NCBI RefSeq assembly: GCF_002563775.1
Contig: NZ_PDJO01000001.1
Span: 2,730,501 to 2,794,500 of the forward strand
DNA length: 64,000 nucleotides
Direction of reading: 5' to 3'
Origin: Thioclava sp. ES.031
Lineage (GTDB): Bacteria > Pseudomonadota > Alphaproteobacteria > Rhodobacterales > Rhodobacteraceae
Shown: positions 24,361-35,471 of the stretch, one piece after another
Layout: each line of letters begins with the position of its first letter
Numbering within the stretch: position 1 is the stretch's first letter
The notes under the pieces: generated by a model
What the model was told of the DNA's origin: nothing
Seen by the model: the letters and a program-made list of their open reading frames with translations, nothing else
The model's database searches: none
Made by a program: the position numbers and the translations under genes

Positions 24361-26166
24361 ATGACCCTCGATGCCACAATCGCCCGTGTGACCGACCGAA
24401 TCCGCGCCCGCTCCGAAGGCCCGCGCGGCGACTATCTTGCCCGGATGCAGGCGGCAGCCGATGCAGGCCCCGCCCGCGCGCATCTCAGCTGCGGCAATCA
24501 GGCCCACGCCTATGCGGCCATGGGCGAGGACAAAGACGCGCTCGCGGCAGAGCGCGCGCCGAATGTGGGCATCGTGACGGCCTATAACGACATGCTCTCG
24601 GCGCACCAGCCTTTCGAGACCTTCCCGCAGACGATCAAGGCGGCGCTGCGCGAAGTCGGCGCCACCGCACAGGTCGCGGGCGGCGTGCCCGCGATGTGCG
24701 ACGGGGTCACGCAGGGCCAGCCGGGGATGGACCTGTCGCTCTTCTCGCGCGACGTGATCGCGATGGCGGCGGCGGTCTCGCTGAGCCACAACACCTTCGA
24801 CGCGGCGCTCTACATGGGCGTTTGCGACAAGATCGTGCCCGGCCTGATCATGGCGGCGGCGACCTTCGGCCATATCCCGGCGATCTTCATTCCCGCCGGG
24901 CCGATGACCTCGGGCCTGCCCAATGACGAGAAAGCCAAGGTCCGCCAGCAATTCGCCGCGGGCGAAGTGGGCCGCGACGCGCTGATGGAGGCCGAGATGG
25001 CCTCCTATCACGGCCCCGGCACCTGCACGTTCTACGGCACGGCGAACACCAACCAGATGCTGATGGAGTTCATGGGGCTGCACCTTCCGGGCGCGTCCTT
25101 CGTGAACCCGAACACGCCGCTGCGCGAGGCGCTGACGGTCGCAGGCGCGAAACGCGCCGCCGAGATCACTGCGCTTGGCAACGACTACCGCCCGGCCTCG
25201 GAAGTGCTCGACGAGAAAGCTTTCGTGAACGGCCTCGTGGGGCTGATGGCCACGGGCGGCTCGACCAACCACATTCTGCACCTGCCCGCGATGGCGCGGG
25301 CTGCTGGGATCGTGCTCGATCTCGAAGATTTCGACGAGATTTCTTCGGTCGTGCCGCTGATGGCGAAGGTCTATCCGAACGGGCTCGCCGACGTGAACCA
25401 CTTCCACGCGGCGGGCGGGCTGCAATTCATGATCCGTCATCTGCTTAGTGCGGGCCTGCTGCACGAGGATGCGAAGACCGTCGCGGGCGACGGCCTCACC
25501 CGCTACACGCAGGAGCCGAAGATCACCGAGAACGGGCTGATCTGGGAAGAGGCCGATCCCGAGAGCCAGAACGAGAAAATCCTGCGCAAACCCGCCGATC
25601 CGTTCCAGAAAACGGGCGGCCTCAAGCAGCTCGAGGGCAATCTCGGGCGCGGCGTGATCAAGGTCTCCGCCGTCAAGCCCGAGCGCCACATCATCGAAGC
25701 GCCGGTGCGCGTCTTCAAGGAACAGCACGAGGTGAAGGACGCGTTCAAGGCGGGCGAGTTCACCTCCGACACGATCGTCGTCGTGCGCTTCCAGGGGCCG
25801 AAAGCGAACGGGATGCCGGAGCTGCACTCGCTGACCCCGACCCTCGCAGTGCTGCAGGATCGCGGGCTGAAAGTGGCGCTGGTCACCGATGGCCGGATGT
25901 CGGGCGCCTCGGGCAAGGTTCCGGCGGCGATCCATGTCTCGCCCGAGGCCGCCGATGGCGGATCGCTTGCGAAGCTGCAAGACGGCGATATGGTGCGGCT
26001 CGACGCGACGACGGGCGAGCTGACCTGCCTGACCGAAGGTTTCGAGAGCCGCACGCCAGTCGTGCCCGACCTCAGCGGCAACCAGTACGGCCTCGGCCGC
26101 GAGCTGTTCGGCGCCTTCCGCACCCATGTCGGCCCGTCCACCAAAGGCGCCTCCGTGGTGCTGTGA
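24361..26166 (+). CDS. edd: 6-phosphogluconate dehydratase
   Basis: 601 residues, full length. Converts 6-phosphogluconate to 2-keto-3-deoxy-6-phosphogluconate; the diagnostic Entner-Doudoroff enzyme, in the IlvD/Edd family. Cysteines for the 4Fe-4S cluster lie in [33 protein letters not shown] and [31 protein letters not shown] near the end is the family signature. It is followed by eda in the same direction, with a repetitive extragenic element in between. Confidence 0.97.
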   Translation: MTLDATIARVTDRIRARSEGPRGDYLARMQAAADAGPARAHLSCGNQAHAYAAMGEDKDALAAERAPNVGIVTAYNDMLSAHQPFETFPQTIKAALREVGATAQVAGGVPAMCDGVTQGQPGMDLSLFSRDVIAMAAAVSLSHNTFDAALYMGVCDKIVPGLIMAAATFGHIPAIFIPAGPMTSGLPNDEKAKVRQQFAAGEVGRDALMEAEMASYHGPGTCTFYGTANTNQMLMEFMGLHLPGASFVNPNTPLREALTVAGAKRAAEITALGNDYRPASEVLDEKAFVNGLVGLMATGGSTNHILHLPAMARAAGIVLDLEDFDEISSVVPLMAKVYPNGLADVNHFHAAGGLQFMIRHLLSAGLLHEDAKTVAGDGLTRYTQEPKITENGLIWEEADPESQNEKILRKPADPFQKTGGLKQLEGNLGRGVIKVSAVKPERHIIEAPVRVFKEQHEVKDAFKAGEFTSDTIVVVRFQGPKANGMPELHSLTPTLAVLQDRGLKVALVTDGRMSGASGKVPAAIHVSPEAADGGSLAKLQDGDMVRLDATTGELTCLTEGFESRTPVVPDLSGNQYGLGRELFGAFRTHVGPSTKGASVVL

Positions 26167-26174
26167 GTTTTCTT

Positions 26175-26252
26175 GCCTCCGGCGGGGATATTTGTACCAA
26201 GGCGAAGACAGGGTTCTGCTTTCGGCTTGGCGATAAATATCCCCCGCGGAGC
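26175..26252. repeat. REP-like extragenic element, copy 1
   Basis: Inverted pair between edd and eda: GCCTCCGGCGGGGATATTTG with a trailing ACCAAG at 26175-26199, and the mirrored arm CTTGGCGATAAATATCCCCC at 26226-26245. The GGGATATTT core recurs at about 40.1 kb and 62.3 kb. It may form an mRNA hairpin between the two coding regions. Confidence 0.7.
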
Positions 26253-26299
26253 GTCCTGCCCTCTCCGCCCGCGCGGGCGGCCCAGACTGGAGTGATCCG

Positions 26300-26941
26300 A
26301 TGACCCCTAGCGAACAATCCGCATCCGCCCGCAAGATCTGCGAACTGGCCCCGATCGTGCCGGTGATCGTGGTGAAGGATGTGGCCCATGCCGCCCCTCT
26401 GGCCAAGGCGCTCGTCGCGGGCGGGCTGCCTGCGCTGGAAGTGACCCTGCGCACGCCCTGCGCGCTCGACGCGATCCGTGCGATGGCCGACGTCGAAGGC
26501 GGCGTGGTGGGCGCGGGCACGCTGCTGACCCCGGCCGATGTGAAGGCCGCGAAAGCCGCGGGCGCGAAATTCGGTGTGTCACCCGGCGCGACCGAGACGC
26601 TGGTGAAAGCCTGCGAAGATGAAGGCCTGCCGCTTCTGCCCGGTGCCGCCACCGCGTCGGAGGTGATGAAGCTTCTGGAGATGGGTTACGACGTGCTGAA
26701 GTTCTTCCCGGCGGAAGCTTCGGGCGGCGCGCCTGCGCTGAAGGCGATCGGCGCCCCGATCCCGCAGGTCAGCTTCTGTCCGACGGGCGGCGTCAGCATG
26801 AAAAACGCCAATGATTACCTGAGCCTGCCCAACGTTCTTTGCGCAGGCGGCTCCTGGGTCGCGCCCGATGCGATGGTGCAATCGGGCGACTGGGCCGGGA
26901 TCGAGGCGCTCGCACGCGAGGCGGCGGCGCTGCCGCGCTGA
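26300..26941 (+). CDS. eda: 2-keto-3-deoxy-6-phosphogluconate aldolase
   Basis: 213 residues; splits KDPG to pyruvate and glyceraldehyde 3-phosphate. Class I aldolase with the general base Glu in LEVTLRTPCALDAI and the Schiff-base Lys in VLKFFPAEASGG; VSFCPTGGVSMKNANDYLSL binds phosphate. Normal length. Forms the second half of the edd-eda unit. Confidence 0.97.
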   Translation: MTPSEQSASARKICELAPIVPVIVVKDVAHAAPLAKALVAGGLPALEVTLRTPCALDAIRAMADVEGGVVGAGTLLTPADVKAAKAAGAKFGVSPGATETLVKACEDEGLPLLPGAATASEVMKLLEMGYDVLKFFPAEASGGAPALKAIGAPIPQVSFCPTGGVSMKNANDYLSLPNVLCAGGSWVAPDAMVQSGDWAGIEALAREAAALPR

Positions 26942-26947
26942 TCACCT

Positions 26948-27229
26948 TCAAGGACGGCGCGCCCGCCAGCCGCCCCGCCGCATCGGCGGGCTGCTTTCGC
27001 GGGTCAGACCTTCTTCGAGCACCCGGGTCATCGGGTGCTCGGGCGGCGCTTGATACGCCGCGAGCACGGTGCGCATCGCTTCGCTCGCATCCATCCCGGG
27101 GCCAAGGCTCAGCGCCCAATCCATGAAGATCGAGCGGCACTCTTCCGTGCTGATCCCGTCGATCTTGAAGCTCTCGCGGATCAGCCCCTTCGGGTCCGCC
27201 TCGATCAATTCCATCAGTTTGCGCGCCAT
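26948..27229 (-). CDS. Small conserved hypothetical protein coupled to glnE
   Basis: 93 residues. Its ATG follows the glnE TGA without any gap (TGAATG), so it is translated with GlnE. Soluble, helical N-terminus MARKLMELIEADPKGLIRES and a basic, Arg-rich C-terminus (MRRGGWRARRP). No family recognised. The SIFMDWALSLGPGMDASEAM stretch looks like an ordered helix-turn-helix-sized fold but not a DNA-binding HTH. A nitrogen-control role is only suggested by context. Confidence 0.6.
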   Translation of the reverse strand: MARKLMELIEADPKGLIRESFKIDGISTEECRSIFMDWALSLGPGMDASEAMRTVLAAYQAPPEHPMTRVLEEGLTRESSPPMRRGGWRARRP

Positions 27230-30004
27230 TCAGCCCTCCAGAGCCCTGTCCACAATGGCGGCCGTCTCGGTCGTGACCTCGTTCAGACGCGCCGCCAGAG
27301 CATCGAGATCATCCAGCCCCGTCTCGCGCAACAGGAAAGCGCGGCCGCCCTCCCCGATCGCCGCCATATCCAGACGTTTTTCGCTCAGCAAGCGCCCGCC
27401 TGCCTGCAGCCGCCACAGGAAACGATAGGCGGTGGCGAGCTGTTCGCCCTCCTCGCGCGTCACGAACCCGCCGCGCGGTCCTGCGCGCAGTTGCGCCTCG
27501 ACCTTACGCGCCGGGACGCCCGCACGGAGCGCGAAGCTTTGCGCCAGAAGCTCGATATCCTGCAGCCGTCCGGGACCGACCTTCGCCTCCCAATCGCCAT
27601 CGGGGGCCTTGGCCGCGAAGATCCGGGCGCGCATCTGCGCCAGATCGTGGAGCACCGCGTCTCCGCCGCCTTTCGCCTCCAGAACCTTGAGGCGGATCGC
27701 CTCGACCCGGTCGGCCAGATCGGCGCATCCCGCGACGGGCCGCGCCCGGGTCAGCGCCAGATGCTCCCAGGTCCAGGCCTCTTCCATCTGGTAGCTCTCG
27801 AAGCTTTGCACCGAGGTCGCAACGGGCCCTTGTCGCCCCGAAGGCCGCAGCCGCATATCGACCTCGTAGAGCATCCCCTCCGGCATCGGCGCGCTGAGCG
27901 CGGTGATCAGGGCCTGCGTGAGCTTCGCGTAGTAAGCCCTTGAGGCGATGGGCTTCTTGCCTTCGGAAAACTCCTGCCCGTCCGCGTCGTAGATCACGAT
28001 CAGATCGAGATCGGACTGCGCGTTCAGGCGTTCCGCGCCAAGGCTGCCCATCCCCAGAACCACCGCACCCTTGCCCGGGCACGGCCCGTAGCGGCGCGCG
28101 AATTCGCCCTGAACGGCTGGCCAGAGCGCGCCCAGAACCGCGCCGGCCACATCGGCATATTGGCCTGCGGCCTCGGACGCATCGACGAGGCCGCGCAGAT
28201 GATGCACGCCCACGCGGAACTTCCATTCCTTCGCCCAGCGCCGCGCCGCGATCAACGCGGCCTCGTAATCGCCCGCCCGCTCCAGCAGCCGCGCAAGATC
28301 GGCCTCCAGCGCCGGCTTGCCCGGCCAAGGCGCGAAGAACGAGCCGCCCAGAACCGCGTCCAGCACCCCGGCATTGCGCGACAGGTAACTCGCCAGCCCC
28401 GGCGCCGTGGCGCAGATGTCGACGATCAGATCGACGAGTTGGGGATTGGCCTCGAAGAGAGAGAACAACTGCACCCCGGCGGGCAGCCCCTTGAGGAAGC
28501 CGTCGAACTGGGTCAGCGCCTCCTCCATATTTGCCGCGCGCCGCATCCGGTCGAGAAGTTCCGGCTCCAGCCGCTTGAAGATCGCACGCCCGCGTTCGGA
28601 TCGCAGCGCCGGATAGCCCGTCCAGCCCTCGACAATCTCGCGCGCGGCTTCGCTCAGGTCGGGACGCTCGGCGGCGGCATCGGGGGCGAAGAAATCATTC
28701 GTCAGCCCTTCGACCCGCTCCAGCCGGTCGCGCAGCCGGTCACGCCAGCGTGCCACATCCGCCTCGCCCATCATCGCGGCGATCCGCGCGAGCCCCTCTT
28801 CGTTGCCGGGCAGAATCTGGGTCTGGGCGTCGCCCACCATCTGCAGACGGTGCTCGATCTCGCGATGCTCGCGGTAATGATCGATCAACTCCTCCGCCAC
28901 GTCCTCGGGCACCCAAGTCTTCGCCGCGAGCGCGCGCAGACCGCCCACGGTGGTCCTGTCGCGCAGGCTCTCGTCGCGCCCGCCTGCGATCAATTGCCGG
29001 GTCTGGGTGAAGAACTCGATTTCGCGGATACCGCCCTGGCCGAGCTTGATATTGTGGCCCGCAACCTCGATCGGGCCGTGCAGCCCCTTATGCTCGCGGA
29101 TGCGCAGGCGCATGTCATGGGCGTCCTGAATGGCCGCGAAATCGAGGTGCTTGCGCCAGACGAAAGGCCGCAGCCGTTCGAGGAACTGCTCCCCCGCCGC
29201 GATGTCGCCCGCGCAGGGCCGCGCCTTGATATAGGCCGCGCGCTCCCATGTCCGGCCCTCGGCCTCGTAATAAAGCTCCGCCGCGCCCATCGAAATACAG
29301 ACCGGCGTGACGGCGGCATCGGGGCGCAGACGCAGATCGGTGCGAAAGACATAGCCCTCGGCGGTGCGGTCGTTGAGCATCGCCGCCATCTTGCGCGTCG
29401 CCCGGATCAGCGCGCTGCGCGCCTCCATCGCATCGTCGGGATCGTAGCGGCTTTCGTCGAACAGGCAGATCAGGTCGATATCGGAGGAGTAGTTCAGCTC
29501 CCGCGCGCCCATCTTACCCATCGCGAGCGCGACCATCCCGGCGGCACTCTCTATATCCTCATTGGTCGCCCCGGGGATCTTGCCGCGGCGGATTTCCTCG
29601 GCCACCAGCCGCTTCATCGCCAGATCGACCGCAATATCGGCAAGCCGCGTCAGAGCGCCGGTCACTTCCTCGAGGCACCAGACGCCGCCGAGATCGGCAA
29701 GCCCGGCCAGCAACGCGACGCGACGCTTCGCCCGACGCAGCTCTGACGGCAGATCGGCGAGGGGCACGGGCGTGATCCGCGCGAATTCCTCGGCCAGCGC
29801 CGCTTCGGGATTGCCCGAAATCGCGGGGCGAAGCCACTCGGCCTCTTTCTCCATCAGGCCTTTGAGATAAGGGCTGCAACCTGCCGTGCCCCCGAGCAAT
29901 TCGCGCAACTCCGGCGCGAGGTCGGAAAACAGCTCTTCGGCTTCGGCGGCGCGGTCGCGCTCGAAAGGCAGGGGCGAACAGGTGAGACGCGAGGCAAACG
30001 GCAT
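27230..30004 (-). CDS. glnE: Bifunctional glutamine synthetase adenylyltransferase/deadenylase
   Basis: 924 residues from the ATG at 30004, where the family-like N-terminus MPFASRLTCSPLPFERDRAA begins; the frame runs open to 30070. Two nucleotidyltransferase domains are visible, each with the G-S/D-x-D-x-D type metal site: ARELNYSSDIDLICLFDE in the N-terminal deadenylylating half and GAERLNAQSDLDLIVIYDAD in the C-terminal adenylylating half. It controls glutamine synthetase activity in response to PII. Complete in length. Confidence 0.95.
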   Translation of the reverse strand: MPFASRLTCSPLPFERDRAAEAEELFSDLAPELRELLGGTAGCSPYLKGLMEKEAEWLRPAISGNPEAALAEEFARITPVPLADLPSELRRAKRRVALLAGLADLGGVWCLEEVTGALTRLADIAVDLAMKRLVAEEIRRGKIPGATNEDIESAAGMVALAMGKMGARELNYSSDIDLICLFDESRYDPDDAMEARSALIRATRKMAAMLNDRTAEGYVFRTDLRLRPDAAVTPVCISMGAAELYYEAEGRTWERAAYIKARPCAGDIAAGEQFLERLRPFVWRKHLDFAAIQDAHDMRLRIREHKGLHGPIEVAGHNIKLGQGGIREIEFFTQTRQLIAGGRDESLRDRTTVGGLRALAAKTWVPEDVAEELIDHYREHREIEHRLQMVGDAQTQILPGNEEGLARIAAMMGEADVARWRDRLRDRLERVEGLTNDFFAPDAAAERPDLSEAAREIVEGWTGYPALRSERGRAIFKRLEPELLDRMRRAANMEEALTQFDGFLKGLPAGVQLFSLFEANPQLVDLIVDICATAPGLASYLSRNAGVLDAVLGGSFFAPWPGKPALEADLARLLERAGDYEAALIAARRWAKEWKFRVGVHHLRGLVDASEAAGQYADVAGAVLGALWPAVQGEFARRYGPCPGKGAVVLGMGSLGAERLNAQSDLDLIVIYDADGQEFSEGKKPIASRAYYAKLTQALITALSAPMPEGMLYEVDMRLRPSGRQGPVATSVQSFESYQMEEAWTWEHLALTRARPVAGCADLADRVEAIRLKVLEAKGGGDAVLHDLAQMRARIFAAKAPDGDWEAKVGPGRLQDIELLAQSFALRAGVPARKVEAQLRAGPRGGFVTREEGEQLATAYRFLWRLQAGGRLLSEKRLDMAAIGEGGRAFLLRETGLDDLDALAARLNEVTTETAAIVDRALEG

Positions 30005-30126
30005 GGCGCCATGCTTACGCCGCCAAGCGGGCCGGTCAATGGGGATTGCTGTCGCGCGACATCTGGCCATAACTACACCCGCACCGGCGCGCCCGCGCCC
30101 GACTTCAGACCATCCGGAGCCTCGCC

Positions 30127-30594
30127 ATGAGCAAATCCCTCAAACGCGTCCGTGCCGCCCTCGAAGCCGCAGGCGCGAAATTCGAGATCACCGAGCCGGG
30201 CGAGGCCCGTACCGCCGAGATGGCCGCACAGGCGGTGGGCTGCGAGGTCGACCAGATCGCCAAATCCATCATCTTTCGCGGCGAAAACAGCGGCCATGTC
30301 GTACTGTTCATCACCGCAGGCGGCAACCGGGTAAGCGCCGAGAAGGCAAACGCCGTCGCGGGCCAGCCCTTGGGCAAGGCCGATGCGGCGCTGATCCGGG
30401 CGGAGACGGGCTTCGCGATCGGCGGCGTCGCGCCCCTTGGCCATGTCGGCCCGGTGACGGCTTTCCTCGACTCCCGGCTGTTCGATTTCGACACCGTTTG
30501 GGCCGCAGCGGGCACGCCACGGCATGTTTTCGCCATCTCCCCGGCCGATCTGGAACGGATCAGCGGCGCGAAACAGGCCGATTTCACCGAATAA
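30127..30594 (+). CDS. YbaK/ProX-type aminoacyl-tRNA deacylase
   Basis: 155 residues; single-domain editing enzyme that removes wrong amino acids from tRNA, usually Cys or Ala on tRNA-Pro. The conserved lysine is in VDQIAKSIIFR, followed by the GGNRVSAEKANAVAG strand-turn and GGVAPLGHVGPVTAFLDSRL, which forms the substrate pocket. Exact specificity within the YbaK, ProXp-ala and related groups cannot be decided here. Divergent from glnE. Confidence 0.85.
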   Translation: MSKSLKRVRAALEAAGAKFEITEPGEARTAEMAAQAVGCEVDQIAKSIIFRGENSGHVVLFITAGGNRVSAEKANAVAGQPLGKADAALIRAETGFAIGGVAPLGHVGPVTAFLDSRLFDFDTVWAAAGTPRHVFAISPADLERISGAKQADFTE

Positions 30595-30625
30595 AACAAA
30601 GCGAATCCGGTGGCTTGCGCGAAAA

Positions 30626-30644
30626 ATGTAAAAAACATTTACAT
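30626..30644. promoter_or_regulatory. Dyad ATGTAAA-N5-TTTACAT upstream of the DUF2852 gene
   Basis: Perfect 7-bp arms spaced by AAACA in an AT-rich island, about 80 bases before the start at 30722. The TGTAAA/TTTACA symmetry looks like a dimeric regulator site. No regulator can be named from sequence. Confidence 0.5.
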
Positions 30645-30721
30645 ACCCTCTTGCAAGAACCGCCCAGACTTCCGATCTTGGGTATGTGAAAGGAATTCAC
30701 ATGCTCAACCCGGAGGTTCAA

Positions 30722-31177
30722 ATGTCCGCCTATTCCACCAACTCCATGCCCGTCGCGGTTGGTAACTGGTTTACCCGCGCCGTTAACTGGATGGATGGGA
30801 ACGGCCCCGGCGCCTGGATCGCGCTGATGGTGGCCGGTTTCATTTTCGCAGGCCCCCTCGGCCTCGTCATTCTCGCTTTCATCCTGTTCACCGGCCGCTT
30901 CGGGCGTCGCTGGCGCACGGGGCAGGCGGTGCACAAGCGGAGCTTCGGCTGCTGCGGCAACACCAATGTCCATGTCTCGCGCTCGACCGGCAACGCCGCG
31001 TTCGACGCCTACAAGGCCGACACGCTCGAGCGGCTGCAGCGCGAACAGCAGGAATTCGAAGAGTTCCTCGGCCGTCTGCGCGAAGCCCGCGACAAGGCAG
31101 AGTTCGACCAGTACATGGAAGAGCGCGCCAAGGAAGCGGCTCAGTCGGAGGACAGCTCCGAAGAGGCGAAAGCCTAA
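30722..31177 (+). CDS. DUF2852 membrane protein
   Basis: 151 residues. The ATG at 30722 is preferred since GGAGG precedes it; an in-frame ATG at 30701 is the alternative. One long hydrophobic segment (AWIALMVAGFIFAGPLGLVI and on to LFTG) at about residues 31-57 spans the membrane. After a basic stretch and a Cys pair (SFGCCGNTN), a charged coiled-coil-like tail follows (LERLQREQQEFEEFLGRLRE). Family widespread in Alphaproteobacteria, function unknown. A dyad operator candidate lies upstream. Confidence 0.8.
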   Translation: MSAYSTNSMPVAVGNWFTRAVNWMDGNGPGAWIALMVAGFIFAGPLGLVILAFILFTGRFGRRWRTGQAVHKRSFGCCGNTNVHVSRSTGNAAFDAYKADTLERLQREQQEFEEFLGRLREARDKAEFDQYMEERAKEAAQSEDSSEEAKA

Positions 31178-31316
31178 CCATATAGACAGTTTGAGACATG
31201 ATTTGAGCGCTCCGGTTGACCTAACCGGGGCGCTTTCTATGTCATCAACATGAAACACTTGGCGGGTGCGCACTCCTTTGCTAGCCTGCCTCGACCCCTC
31301 CCCGACGAGGCTATTC

Positions 31317-32147
31317 ATGCGCCATTCGCTTCCGCTTGCCCCGCAGTTCTATGTAACCGCGCCGCAGCCCTGCCCCTATCTGGACGGCAGGTCGGAACGG
31401 AAATTGTTCACCGCATTGCAGGGGGACACGGCCGAGAAGCTCAACAACGCCCTGTCACGGCAAGGCTTCCGGCGCTCGCAGAATGTGCTGTATCGGCCCT
31501 CCTGCGCAGATTGCACCGCCTGCCTGTCGGCCCGCATCCGGGTCGCCGATTTCAAATCGTCGAAATCGCAGCGCCGTGTGATGAAGAAGAACGGCGACCT
31601 GCGGCGCACCGCGACCTCTCCTTGGGCGACCGAGGAGCAATTCGCGCTGTTCCGCCGCTATCTCGATGCGCGCCACGCCGATGGCGGCATGGCTGACATG
31701 GACATCTTCGAATTCGCCGCGATGATCGAGGAGACGCCCGTGAAGTCGCGCGTGATCGAATATCGCGAGACCGCCGCCACGCCCGACAGCATGCGCGCCC
31801 TGATCGCGACCTGCCTGACCGATGTGCTCGATGACGGGCTGTCGATGGTCTATTCCTTCTACGAGCCCGAGCGGATCCGCGACTCCCTCGGGACCTACCT
31901 GATCCTCGACCATGTCGAGATCGCGAAACGCGTGGGCCTGCCCTACGTCTATCTGGGATATTGGGTGCCCGGCTCGCCGAAGATGAACTACAAGGCGAAC
32001 TTCTCCGCGCTCGAGATCTACAAGGGCGGTCAGTGGACCGATATCGGCGACCCGGCCAGACACGAGACCGAGACTCACCCGCTTTCCGTGCCGCCGATCG
32101 CCGAGCAGGTCGCCCGGATTCAACTCCCCGACACACGCAATAGTTGA
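31317..32147 (+). CDS. bpt: Aspartate/glutamate leucyltransferase (Bpt)
   Basis: 276 residues from the ATG at 31317; [20 protein letters not shown] is the family N-terminus, and the longer frame has no ribosome site. It transfers Leu from tRNA to proteins with N-terminal Asp or Glu, marking them for ClpS/ClpAP in the N-degron pathway. The Cys-rich motif [18 protein letters not shown] and the GNAT-like core [20 protein letters not shown] ... [16 protein letters not shown] are present. Complete. Confidence 0.93.
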   Translation: MRHSLPLAPQFYVTAPQPCPYLDGRSERKLFTALQGDTAEKLNNALSRQGFRRSQNVLYRPSCADCTACLSARIRVADFKSSKSQRRVMKKNGDLRRTATSPWATEEQFALFRRYLDARHADGGMADMDIFEFAAMIEETPVKSRVIEYRETAATPDSMRALIATCLTDVLDDGLSMVYSFYEPERIRDSLGTYLILDHVEIAKRVGLPYVYLGYWVPGSPKMNYKANFSALEIYKGGQWTDIGDPARHETETHPLSVPPIAEQVARIQLPDTRNS

Positions 32148-32381
32148 GCGATACCCGGCTGCGGGCGCCGCTCTTGCAGGCAGTTGCTCAACGGCTCGGC
32201 AGGCGCCCTCTGTCAACTCATTTTTTCAAAACTATTCCGTGACTTCCGGCGATTACGGGCCCGTGATCTCTGGACACTCCCGGCCCGTGGTGAAACGGTC
32301 CCCGCAGCCCCACCACGGAGGATACGAGGTGGGCGGCGAGGCCTCGCCTCGCGAACCGGAGTAACTATGGGAGGTTCCTAA

Positions 32382-33479
<1,098 letters not shown>

Positions 33480-33509
33480 GCCGCCCAAACTGGTCAAGCC
33501 AGAGAACCG

Positions 33510-33541
33510 AAGCCCCGGCGCCCTGTGCGTCGGGGCTTTTT
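33510..33541 (+). terminator. Rho-independent terminator after first dctP
   Basis: AAGCCCCG (33510-33517) pairs with CGGGGCTT (33531-33538), followed by TTT. It separates the two receptor genes into independent transcripts. Confidence 0.85.
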
Positions 33542-33636
33542 CTTTGCCTCAACGGCGGGAGATGTATCGAGGAAATTCTGCGCTTGCAATGCTGTGCTGC
33601 AGCAAGCTTTCGAAACTGTGACCATATGCGACATAA

Positions 33637-34884
<1,248 letters not shown>

Positions 34885-34906
34885 GCCGCGTCTCGCGTGA
34901 ATTGAG

Positions 34907-34938
34907 AAGGCCCCGGGGTTCGCGCCCCGGGGCCTTTT
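34907..34938 (+). terminator. Strong terminator after second dctP
   Basis: AAGGCCCCGGGG (34907-34918), loop TTCGCG, CCCCGGGGCCTT then TT. Almost symmetrical, so it may also serve the convergent small lipoprotein gene. Confidence 0.9.
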
Positions 34939-34959
34939 CTATTGGTCTGGTTACAAATC

Positions 34960-35127
34960 TTACTTCGTCGTGGCGGCGCCAACCGTGGCACCGGCCACGG
35001 CGCCAACCGGACCTGCAACCACGAGGCCGCCGACACCGCCGGTGGCTGCACGTTCGGTCGCGTTGTCACCACATGCCGCGAGCGAAACCAGCAGGCCGCC
35101 CGCCATCAAGATCGTCGCAATTCGCAT
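34960..35127 (-). CDS. Tiny glycine-zipper lipoprotein, copy 1
   Basis: 55 residues. The signal peptide MRIATILMAGGLLVSLAAC ends in a lipobox with Cys19. The mature part is a short acidic patch (GDNATERAATGG) followed by a Gly/Val/Ala zipper (VGGLVVAGPVGAVAGATVGA) and ends ATTK. It resembles entericidin-like or glycine-zipper membrane lipoproteins. A paralogue with the same plan follows at 35227-35397. Function unknown; such proteins are often missed because of length. Confidence 0.7.
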   Translation of the reverse strand: MRIATILMAGGLLVSLAACGDNATERAATGGVGGLVVAGPVGAVAGATVGAATTK

Positions 35128-35226
35128 CTTCTCGTCCTTTCGATTGCAGCCGCTACGCGCGGCTTCCCCAAGGACAAGACGCCGAAACGCCCGCCGCGGT
35201 TCCCAAGTACCGCGAATGGCTGGCCG

Positions 35227-35397
35227 TCAGTTCTTGCGCGTCACGACGCCCAGCCCGGCTCCGACGACCGCTCCGACAGGTCCCGCCACCACGAGACCGG
35301 CCACGCCGCCCGTCGCCGCGCGCTGTTCCTTGGTCTCGCCGCAGCCCGCCAGCGCAAGCAACGAAACCCCGACGATAACGAAAAGAGGATACCGCAT
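35227..35397 (-). CDS. Tiny glycine-zipper lipoprotein, copy 2
   Basis: 56 residues. Signal peptide MRYPLFVIVGVSLLALAGC with lipobox Cys19, then GETKEQRAATGG and a glycine zipper (VAGLVVAGPVGAVVGAGLGV) ending VTRKN. About half of the mature residues match copy 1, including the RAATGGV and GLVVAGPVGAV blocks, so it is a tandem duplicate. It lies 99 bases upstream of copy 1 on the minus strand, downstream of the dctQM terminator. Confidence 0.7.
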   Translation of the reverse strand: MRYPLFVIVGVSLLALAGCGETKEQRAATGGVAGLVVAGPVGAVVGAGLGVVTRKN

Positions 35398-35420
35398 CCC
35401 TCGCCCTCCACTCTCTCTAT

Positions 35421-35450
35421 AAAAAAGGGGCGGCCCCTGAAGGCCGCCCC
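35421..35450 (-). terminator. Rho-independent terminator of dctQM
   Basis: On the minus strand GGGGCGGCC (pairing 35427-35435 with 35442-35450) is followed by TTTTTT, 22 bases behind the dctM stop. Confidence 0.9.
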
Positions 35451-35471
35451 GATCTTTCGTTTTCCGGTCGA

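Noticed and set aside
24331..26652. 773-codon frame antisense to edd and eda
   Set aside because: Same reason; the plus strand holds two complete enzymes.
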